A stretch of 13,798 bases of DNA from NCBI GenBank assembly GCA_046727435.1, contig JBKPCR010000163.1:1-13798 (forward strand). The letters run 5' to 3'. This document shows positions 1 to 5,572 of the stretch, in pieces. Under the pieces are notes generated by a model. The model saw only the letters and a list, made by a program, of their open reading frames with translations, made no database searches and was not told the DNA's origin. This DNA is from CAVPRW01 sp046727435 [NCBI: bacterium]. Its GTDB lineage: Bacteria; Tectomicrobia; Entotheonellia; J063. A program made the position numbers and the translations under genes. The first letter of the stretch is position 1. Each line of letters starts with the position of its first letter.

Positions 1-554
1 GCGCCTGTCATGGTCTCGCCCTTCGTCGGATCGGCGTTCGTGACTTTCCAGAGCTCTCTCCCCGTGTTGGCGTCGAGGGCGATGACTTGCCCATCCAGGG
101 TGTGCATAATGATCTTGCCCTCGACGTAATTCAGGCCGCGATGCACCACATCGCAGCAGGCGACGGGAACCGCCCGTGTATCCTGTTTGGGAGTGTAGCT
201 CCACTTGATGGCGTAGGGTTGTTTGGTGAGATCGAGGGCATAGACGTGGTTGGGGAAGGCGGAATGGACGTACATAGTGGTGCCGATGACGAGCGGCGCT
301 CCTTCGTGGCCCCGTAGTGCCCCGGTGGAAAACGTCCAGGCAACCTTCAAATTCTTGACGTTGACGGCGTTGATCTGGTTGAGCTCACTGTAGCCGGTTG
401 CAGCGTAGTTCTTGCGTTGCATCACCCACTGGCCAGGATCTGTCTGGAGCTTGAGGAGTTCATCGTTGCTGTATGCCATCAGGGGCATCAGCAGGAGCCC
501 AATGACGATGGAGGGGAACGTCTTGATCAGCCTGAGACCCCGTCTCGCGCTCAT
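1..554 (-). CDS. xoxF: XoxF-like PQQ methanol/alcohol dehydrogenase, N-terminal part (runs off the window)
   Basis: The reverse strand from 554 encodes about 185 residues with no stop before the window edge. Residues 1-29 form a signal peptide: basic start (MSARRGLRLIK), hydrophobic core, and likely cleavage near MAYS/NDELL, so the product is periplasmic. The mature start (LQTDPGQWVMQRKNYAATGY) and the beta-propeller 'W' motif near residues 155-170 (GQVIALDANTGRELWK) are typical of PQQ quinoprotein dehydrogenases. The vicinal cysteines C133-C134 in VACCDVVHRG match the disulfide that sits over PQQ in methanol dehydrogenases. The family oxidises methanol or other primary alcohols to aldehydes. 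The lanthanide-defining Asp lies beyond the visible part, so XoxF rather than MxaF is inferred from overall resemblance and from the absence of mxa genes nearby. A strong SD (AAGGAGG, 6-7 nt before ATG) fixes the start. It is divergent from the operon at 1010-4692. Confidence 0.88.
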   Translation of the reverse strand, partial: MSARRGLRLIKTFPSIVIGLLLMPLMAYSNDELLKLQTDPGQWVMQRKNYAATGYSELNQINAVNVKNLKVAWTFSTGALRGHEGAPLVIGTTMYVHSAFPNHVYALDLTKQPYAIKWSYTPKQDTRAVPVACCDVVHRGLNYVEGKIIMHTLDGQVIALDANTGRELWKVTNADPTKGETMTG

Positions 555-1009
555 GGTCGCTCCTCCTTGTTAGGCGCAGTCATATTGTCGGTGCAGAGCC
601 GCTGAGCCGCTGCTAGTTGCCCGGTCCTTATCTTCTCGGTCACACCCCCTTTCTGAAGCCCATCCCTCCTCAGAGGAATCCCTGCCAAATGTCTTCTTTG
701 CGATGAAACGGTTATGCTTTAAATCAAGATACGATGTTTCGTCAATCAAAATTTACAACGCCCTGATGAACGCCCTGTTGCGCCGACGACGCACATCACG
801 CACAAACAATAGTTGCGGCGTCATCGATCGTCATCCCAGCACGCAGGGGCTGCCCTAGCCACCTCGATAAAGTCATCTTGACCTCATGGCAAATCTTGGC
901 GATAATCTGCTCATACATAGAGCTCGTGAACAGAAAGACATCCTCTTGCGCGCCTGACATGGCAGCGTCGCTTGCCGCGCGTCATCTTCCTGCAGGGGAT
1001 GTGGCACCC
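555..1009. promoter_or_regulatory. Divergent intergenic/regulatory region between xoxF and the cupredoxin operon
   Basis: No convincing gene lies in these 455 bases. The short frames here, and the upstream extension of the cupredoxin frame back to 878, lack an SD and protein-like sequence. The region must carry promoters for both directions. It holds an AT-rich core at about 700-757, an imperfect inverted pair GATGAAAC (702-709) / GTTTCGTC (736-743), and a 12-bp tandem repeat at 757-780. A possible leftward promoter is TTGACG (745-740) with a weak -10 17 nt further on (TTAAAG), but the match is poor. The xoxF leader would be about 165 nt. I see no recognisable riboswitch. Confidence 0.5.
757..780. 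repeat. 12-bp tandem repeat in the xoxF-operon divergent region
   Basis: Two adjacent 12-mers, AACGCCCTGATG and AACGCCCTGTTG, differ at one base. They lie midway between the two divergent genes and just beside the AT-rich, promoter-like stretch. This geometry fits a binding site for a dimeric or tandem-binding regulator. That role is inferred only. Confidence 0.55.
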
Positions 1010-1780
1010 ATGAGACCCCAGATTGTCCTTGCCCTCCTGATGATCTGGCTCGGCATTTCTGCCGGCCGCGTTCTGGCTTATGAGGTCAGCGAGGTTCAGA
1101 ACGGTGGCACGATTGCCGGACGTGTCGTGTTCGCCGGTCCCATTCCACATCTATCACCCCTAGTGATTACGAAGGATCAAGACGTGTGTGGAACGGCAGC
1201 ATCTCCACAGATGCTGCTGCTCTCGACGGACAACCGAGGCGTCAAGGATTCCATCATCGCTGTGGAGGGCATTACCAAAGGTAAGGTCCCCGCCGCCTAC
1301 AAACCCACCCTCGACAACCACAAGTGCGCGCTGGTCCCCCGTGTGCAGGCTGTCATGGTCGGAACGGAGATAGTGATCCAGAGCTCTGACCCCTTCCTGC
1401 ACACTACGCGAGGGCGCTTCCCCGACTTCAAACAAGCCTTCAACTTAGTCTTTCCCAAAAACACCCCTGCCAAAGAGCAGAGGCTTCGCTTCCCCGGCGT
1501 GATTGCCGTGACGTGTGACACGCATGCCCACATGCGCGCCTACATCCTGTCATTTGAACATCCCTATTTCACCGTTACCGATGGAGATGGTCGCTTCCAA
1601 ATCGATCAGGTGCCGGCGGGGTCATACATGCTCCAGGCCTGGCACGAGGGCTGGCGGATACTGGAATACGATCAGGATGGGCGACCGCACTACGAGAAAC
1701 CCTATCTCATGACTGTCGAGGTGAGGGTTATGGCGGGAGAGACTAGCGAGGTCGAATTTCAGCTCGAGGCGCGCGAATAG
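1010..1780 (+). CDS. Secreted cupredoxin-like protein with carboxypeptidase-regulatory-like C-terminal region
   Basis: The frame is open from 878, but ATG 1010 is preferred. It has an AGGGGAT SD about 10 nt upstream and begins a clean signal peptide (MRPQIVLALLMIWLGIS...GRVLA/YEV, cleavage after VLA). The 256-residue product is therefore periplasmic. A cupredoxin-like fold is suggested by H131 (DPFLHTTRG) followed by C169, H172 and M175 in VTCDTHAHMRAYIL. This gives the His...Cys-x2-His-x2-Met spacing of plastocyanin-like blue-copper sites. After it, residues about 184-253 (HPYFTVTDGDGRFQIDQVPA...) form a beta-sandwich segment like carboxypeptidase regulatory domains. Proteins of this type are known as small periplasmic copper or electron-transfer candidates, but this one's partner is unknown. 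It heads the operon opposite xoxF, so a redox role with the dehydrogenase is a reasonable inference. The next gene starts 15 nt downstream. Confidence 0.78.
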   Translation: MRPQIVLALLMIWLGISAGRVLAYEVSEVQNGGTIAGRVVFAGPIPHLSPLVITKDQDVCGTAASPQMLLLSTDNRGVKDSIIAVEGITKGKVPAAYKPTLDNHKCALVPRVQAVMVGTEIVIQSSDPFLHTTRGRFPDFKQAFNLVFPKNTPAKEQRLRFPGVIAVTCDTHAHMRAYILSFEHPYFTVTDGDGRFQIDQVPAGSYMLQAWHEGWRILEYDQDGRPHYEKPYLMTVEVRVMAGETSEVEFQLEARE

Positions 1781-1795
1781 AGGGCGAGGAATGGT

Positions 1796-3076
1796 ATGAG
1801 ACGCATCAGCCGGCGAACCTTTCTAAGGATGGCAGCATCGCTGGGGGTTGCCGGAGGTCCTTCGGCTGCGGCGCTATACGCGGAGGCGGAAACGCATGCC
1901 CAAGCTCAAGCGCCACGGGTGGTGCGCATTGCCCATCTGTCGCATCGGCAAGGCCACGATGCAGGGATGGCAAGCTATGCGATCATGGGTGCGCAACTAG
2001 GCGCGGAAGAAGCGGATATCACGGCCGGGATGTTCGGCACCAAAGTCGAGCTGATCATCGAGGATGGGGTGACCCCCGCCAATATGCCGGCGCTGGTCCG
2101 AAAGCTGAGCGCCCCTGAGCATCTGACCGCCATCATCGCTGCCCTGGATGATCCCACCACCGTCAGCCTGAGTGCTTTCACCCAGCAGGAGCGCCTGGTC
2201 TGTCTGAACACCACCGCCCGTGGGGGTGACCTGCGCGGGGAGAAATGCCATCGCTCGACGTTCCACGTCGAGCCCGACCTCGCGATGTACACCTATGCCA
2301 TGGGCCAATGGTTGCTGCAGAATAACCGTAAACGTTGGTATTCCATCGTGTCCGAGGCTGGCTTTGGACCGGAAGTCTACCACAGGAGCCGTCGACTTCT
2401 TCAGCAGCAGGGGGGTGCCGACCTCGGGCGCTCGGTCATCACCTCGGGGCAATCAGATTACCAAGACGTGCTCGCGCATCTCGGGGGTGTGGAGGCGGAA
2501 GCTGTCGTCGTGGCGCTTACCGGAGACGAGCTGCGACATTTCCTGGAGCAGTACAGCATTTCAGGTCTTAAAACACTCCTGGCTGGAATCCCGCTCGATA
2601 TGAGGGCTCTCTGGCAGGCGAGCCTTGAATCCCTGCAGGGCGTCTGGGTCACCTCCTGGTATCACGGGCTGGAGCGCTTCAGCGCCCGTGAGCTGAACCG
2701 ACGCTTCTACCGACGCTTCGAGAAGCCGGCCGAGGGTTTCGCCTGGACCAATTGGGCGGCGGTCAAGCTAGTGATGGAGGGCGTGCTCAGAAGTGCCAGC
2801 ACGGAAGCCTCAACGCTGGTGAGCTATCTCGAAAGTGCACCGCCGTTCGATGGCCACAAGGGGAGATCGCTAACGTTTCGGGATTGGAATCATCAGTTGC
2901 GCCAGCCCCTCTATGTGCTCAAAGTCCGTGAAGACAAGCCCGAGAACCCCTGGGACCGCCTCCAACTGATCGGGGAATTGCCACCTCCCGCAGCTCCGAG
3001 CCAGTTGGTCGTGGAGGTGCTCGATACCCTTGGTGAGCCGCCAACTGAGAGCCTGTGTCGCCTGGAAGCACGATAA
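1796..3076 (+). CDS. Tat-exported type-1 periplasmic binding protein-like (PQQ-dehydrogenase-associated SBP)
   Basis: The 426-residue product starts with a twin-arginine signal (SRRTFLRMAAS at residues 5-15, hydrophobic stretch to about residue 30), so it should be exported folded to the periplasm. The rest has the two-lobed type-1 periplasmic-binding-protein pattern of branched-chain amino-acid binding proteins: VRIAHLSHRQG at the mature start, MGAQLGAEEA, VELIIEDGVTPANMPALVRKL, and a second lobe from about residue 175 (WYSIVSEAGFGPEVY). It best matches the known class of substrate-binding proteins encoded near PQQ-dependent alcohol dehydrogenases. No ABC ATPase or permease lies beside it, so transport is not shown. 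It could be a ligand sensor or chaperone. The SD is AGGGCGAGGA, 5 nt before ATG 1796. A second ATG at 1791 opens only a two-codon frame. It sits 15 nt after the cupredoxin gene and 35 nt before the propeller gene. Confidence 0.82.
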   Translation: MRRISRRTFLRMAASLGVAGGPSAAALYAEAETHAQAQAPRVVRIAHLSHRQGHDAGMASYAIMGAQLGAEEADITAGMFGTKVELIIEDGVTPANMPALVRKLSAPEHLTAIIAALDDPTTVSLSAFTQQERLVCLNTTARGGDLRGEKCHRSTFHVEPDLAMYTYAMGQWLLQNNRKRWYSIVSEAGFGPEVYHRSRRLLQQQGGADLGRSVITSGQSDYQDVLAHLGGVEAEAVVVALTGDELRHFLEQYSISGLKTLLAGIPLDMRALWQASLESLQGVWVTSWYHGLERFSARELNRRFYRRFEKPAEGFAWTNWAAVKLVMEGVLRSASTEASTLVSYLESAPPFDGHKGRSLTFRDWNHQLRQPLYVLKVREDKPENPWDRLQLIGELPPPAAPSQLVVEVLDTLGEPPTESLCRLEAR

Positions 3077-3111
3077 TCGCATGTCTATCCGGGAGGCCAA
3101 GGAAAGAAAAC

Positions 3112-4131
3112 ATGGCGATGAACACTCAGGTTTTTGCCAGGAAACGTCTACGCGTCGTGCCACTTCTGCGCAGCTATGTGGTTCCTTCAATCATCATGAC
3201 GCTGGCATTCGCGAACATCTGGGTGGCGAGCGCTGCCTCGCAAGGGAAGGCCTACATCACCAATGAAAAATCCAATGACATTTCGGTGATCGATATCGCC
3301 ACGGATAAAGTTGCCGCCACTGTGCCTGTGGGCGAACGACCACGTGGGATTCGCCTCAGCCCCGACGGCAAGCGCGTATACGTCGCCCTGGGGGATGAAG
3401 ACCGCATCGCCGTTGTGGACACCACGAGCTTGCAGGTCATCGAAAAAATCTCCTCCGGGTCGGACCCCGAGACGTTTGATATCAGCCCCGATGGCAAACG
3501 TCTCTTTGTCTCGAATGAAGACGCCAATACCGCCTCGGTAATCGATCTACAAACCCAGCAAATCGTCGCCTCGGTGCCGGTTGGCATCGAACCTGAAGGG
3601 GTGACGGTTAGCCCTGATGGCAGACTAATCTATGTAACAGGGGAGACCTCCCATACCATTTCGGTCATCGATGCGGATGGCCTCAAAGTGCTGGCGACCA
3701 TCCTGGTTGGCAGCCGACCGCGGGAATCGGCGTTCAGCCCGGATAGCCAGAAGGCCTTTGTGACGGCGGAGATCGGCGGCACGGTCAGCGTCATCGATGT
3801 CCCTGGGCACAAAGTGATCGCGACTCTGACCATCGAGAGCGGGGATTCTAAACCCAAAGGGGTAGTGACCACCCCAGATGGCAAGAAAGTCTTGGTGGCG
3901 AATGGGGCCAGTCATAACGTCGCCGTGATCGATGTACAGTCCCACGAAGTCATCACCACTATCCCGGTGGGGCGGCGACCTTGGGGGATTGCTCTCACTC
4001 ACGACGGCAAAAAAGCCTATGTGGCCAACGGCGTCTCCAACGATGTCTCGGTGATCGATACCGCGACCCAGAAAGTCATCGCCAGCATTCCGGTGGGGAA
4101 GATGCCTTGGGGCATCGCCATTTCGCGCTAG
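3112..4131 (+). CDS. Secreted YVTN-family seven-bladed beta-propeller (PQQ-catabolism-associated type)
   Basis: I start this gene at ATG 3112, about 8 nt after AAGGA. ATG 3118 is an alternative, and the in-frame ATG at 3055 lies inside the previous gene and has no SD. The 339-residue product has a long signal region (hydrophobic VVPSIIMTLAFANIWVASA, cleavage near ASA/SQG). It is followed by seven repeats of about 42 residues, each with a (A/V/I)YV(A/T)N-like strand, (V/I)SVID, a turn, then (V/I)PVG..PxG(I/V)..SPDGK. Examples are AYITNEKSNDISVID, VYVALGDEDRIAVVD and AYVANGVSNDVSVID. Seven repeats would close one full propeller. Such proteins are known companions of PQQ-dependent dehydrogenase loci, with unsettled function; scaffolding or ligand binding in the periplasm is plausible. 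No catalytic residues are evident. It is in operon with its neighbours: 35 nt before it and 15 nt after it. Confidence 0.88.
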   Translation: MAMNTQVFARKRLRVVPLLRSYVVPSIIMTLAFANIWVASAASQGKAYITNEKSNDISVIDIATDKVAATVPVGERPRGIRLSPDGKRVYVALGDEDRIAVVDTTSLQVIEKISSGSDPETFDISPDGKRLFVSNEDANTASVIDLQTQQIVASVPVGIEPEGVTVSPDGRLIYVTGETSHTISVIDADGLKVLATILVGSRPRESAFSPDSQKAFVTAEIGGTVSVIDVPGHKVIATLTIESGDSKPKGVVTTPDGKKVLVANGASHNVAVIDVQSHEVITTIPVGRRPWGIALTHDGKKAYVANGVSNDVSVIDTATQKVIASIPVGKMPWGIAISR

Positions 4132-4146
4132 AGGAAGGAGTCACGC

Positions 4147-4692
4147 GTGAATCCTTTGTGGGCTAACCATATACCAAGAGAAGCCTATAGCCCGTCACGT
4201 GGTTTGGCGTTGGCCATTATCAGGGTGGTCGTCGGCGGCTGGTTTCTGAAGGCGGCGTTCCTTAAGTTGACTCTCGAACCTCTCTGGTGGGTGCCATATC
4301 CGACGGTCACCCAGCGCTTTATCAACTTTCTCCCCAAACGTCTGGCCGAATTTGCCTCAGAGAATCCGATCCTGAGGTACCAACAGTTCCTGAACGAGAC
4401 CGCCATCCCACACGTCACCCTGTTTGCGTTCCTGGAGGCCTTCGGTGAGGTAGGAGTGGGCCTCGGTCTGACCCTGGGGGTACTCACCAGCTTTAGCGCG
4501 CTGGTCGGCCTCCTCATGTCGATCAACTTCTTCCTGGCCATGCAGTGGATGGGTTTCTGCCAGCAGGGATTTCATCTCGTGCTGGCGGGGTGTATGCTTG
4601 CTTTCCTGATTGGCCGGGCCGGTCGGAGCTGGGGCTTCGATGCCTTGATCCTGAAACGGTGGAACAGCCGTTGGCTGCAGCACCTGTTGTAA
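4147..4692 (+). CDS. DoxX/DoxD-like four-helix membrane protein
   Basis: This 181-residue integral membrane protein begins with GTG 4147, preceded by AAGGAG at 8 nt spacing, and lies 15 nt after the propeller gene. Hydrophobic segments lie at about residues 18-40 (LALAIIRVVVGGWFLKAAFL), 93-112, 115-135 (SALVGLLMSINFFLAMQW) and 142-160 (FHLVLAGCMLAFLIG). The early 'IR...GxxFxxAxxxK' pattern and the periplasmic loop with aromatic residues fit the DoxX/DoxD family (thiosulfate:quinone oxidoreductase small-subunit-like). DoxX-type proteins are often linked to quinone-coupled redox steps. Here a link to electron flow from the periplasmic dehydrogenase into the quinone pool is an inference from operon membership. 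No DoxA-like partner is present. It is the last gene of the operon and faces the uracil-DNA glycosylase gene. The 108 nt between them hold only a weak CCTGG/CCAGG stem, with no T-tract. Confidence 0.75.
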   Translation: MNPLWANHIPREAYSPSRGLALAIIRVVVGGWFLKAAFLKLTLEPLWWVPYPTVTQRFINFLPKRLAEFASENPILRYQQFLNETAIPHVTLFAFLEAFGEVGVGLGLTLGVLTSFSALVGLLMSINFFLAMQWMGFCQQGFHLVLAGCMLAFLIGRAGRSWGFDALILKRWNSRWLQHLL

Positions 4693-4800
4693 GCTATGGG
4701 CTGTCGCTGAGCATCGACCGTGGCAATTCCTGGTGGCGCCTATCTGTGCCCCTGGACTCGACATCCCAGGCTCGTTTACCGATACCAAGGTCTTGCCATC

Positions 4801-5427
4801 CTATGCTGTCTCATGCATCGCCGTCACGACCGTCCGAAGATCCGCGATGAGTGCACGCCAGGTCTGTTCATAGGCTTGCTGATCGACGCCTCGCAAGCGT
4901 AGAACGTACGCCGGATGGAAGACGGCGGTACGGCGGGTCCCGTCGGGAGCTTCACGCATCTGGCCGTGCTCCTCGCTAAGCTTGAATTTCTTGTCGATCA
5001 AGGCTTTTGCCGAAGGGACCCCGATGCAGACAATGATTTCTGGTTGTATGATGTGGAGCTCGCCATCCAGCCAGGGGCGACAGGCTTTGAGCTCAGCCGC
5101 CGACGGAGCACGGTCGACCACACGGCCTTTTTCCGATTTCACCGCCCGACACTTAATAACATTGGTTAGCCACAGCTTCTCCCGTTCGAGACCGACCTCC
5201 GCCAATGCCTGATCGAGCAACCGTCCAGATGGCCCTGCAAATGGTCGACCCGTCTGCTCCTCGACGATCCCCGGCCCTTGACCGACGAGCATCACCTTGG
5301 CATTGACATCGCCCTCACCGAAGACCACTCGAAAGCGCGTGTCTCGGTTCGGGCATCCTGGACAGGTAAGAGCCCGTGTGCGTAACGCATCCATCTGGTG
5401 CTGTTTATCGATGTCCGTAGTGTCCAA
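4801..5427 (-). CDS. Family 4 (4Fe-4S) uracil-DNA glycosylase
   Basis: The product removes uracil from DNA in base-excision repair. Counting from the upstream ATG at 5574, the motifs are: CPGC (residues 71-74), then C in NVIKCR and C in KACRPWL, the four likely [4Fe-4S] cysteines; motif 1 GQGPGIVEEQTGRPFAGPSG; and motif 3 HPAYVLR with the conserved His. Family-4 enzymes usually have GE(A/G)PG, so the Glu is Gln here, while the second acidic residue before TGRPF is kept. The frame is open to ATG 5574, but the first ~50 residues do not look family-like. I prefer TTG 5427, which follows a purine-rich AGGGGGGAGG; ATG 5394 is another option. The product would be about 208 residues, normal for the family. 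If ATG 5574 is real, the start overlaps the divergent helicase start by two bases. Confidence 0.87.
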   Translation of the reverse strand: MDTTDIDKQHQMDALRTRALTCPGCPNRDTRFRVVFGEGDVNAKVMLVGQGPGIVEEQTGRPFAGPSGRLLDQALAEVGLEREKLWLTNVIKCRAVKSEKGRVVDRAPSAAELKACRPWLDGELHIIQPEIIVCIGVPSAKALIDKKFKLSEEHGQMREAPDGTRRTAVFHPAYVLRLRGVDQQAYEQTWRALIADLRTVVTAMHETA

Positions 5428-5530
5428 GAGCCTCCCCCCTTCCACGTGGAGCCTGACGTCGTTTTCCTCCCCTCCATGGCAGGATAGCACTGAGGGATGG
5501 GGGGTGCCAGCCTCCCAGAACATGGAGCCG

Positions 5531-5558
5531 TTGGTTGCCCGCCGTGCGTAGGTATGAT
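5531..5558 (+). promoter_or_regulatory. Possible promoter of the helicase gene
   Basis: TTGGTT (5531-5536), a 16-nt spacer and TATGAT (5553-5558) resemble a sigma-70 promoter with a good -10 and a weak -35. Transcription would begin near 5565, leaving only about 8 nt before ATG 5573. No SD lies there, so the helicase mRNA could be nearly leaderless. Pattern match only. Confidence 0.35.
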
Positions 5559-5572
5559 ACATTCTCAATATC

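Noticed and set aside
878-1009. N-terminal extension of the cupredoxin frame from ATG 878
   Set aside because: It has no SD and no protein-like pattern, and ATG 1010 starts a clean signal peptide with an SD.
3055-3111. Propeller gene starting at ATG 3055 and overlapping the SBP gene
   Set aside because: ATG 3112 has AAGGA at good spacing, and the extension would put about 20 polar residues before the signal region.
4693-4800. A bidirectional terminator between doxX and the UDG gene
   Set aside because: Only a 5-bp CCTGG/CCAGG stem with a long loop and no T-tracts was found.
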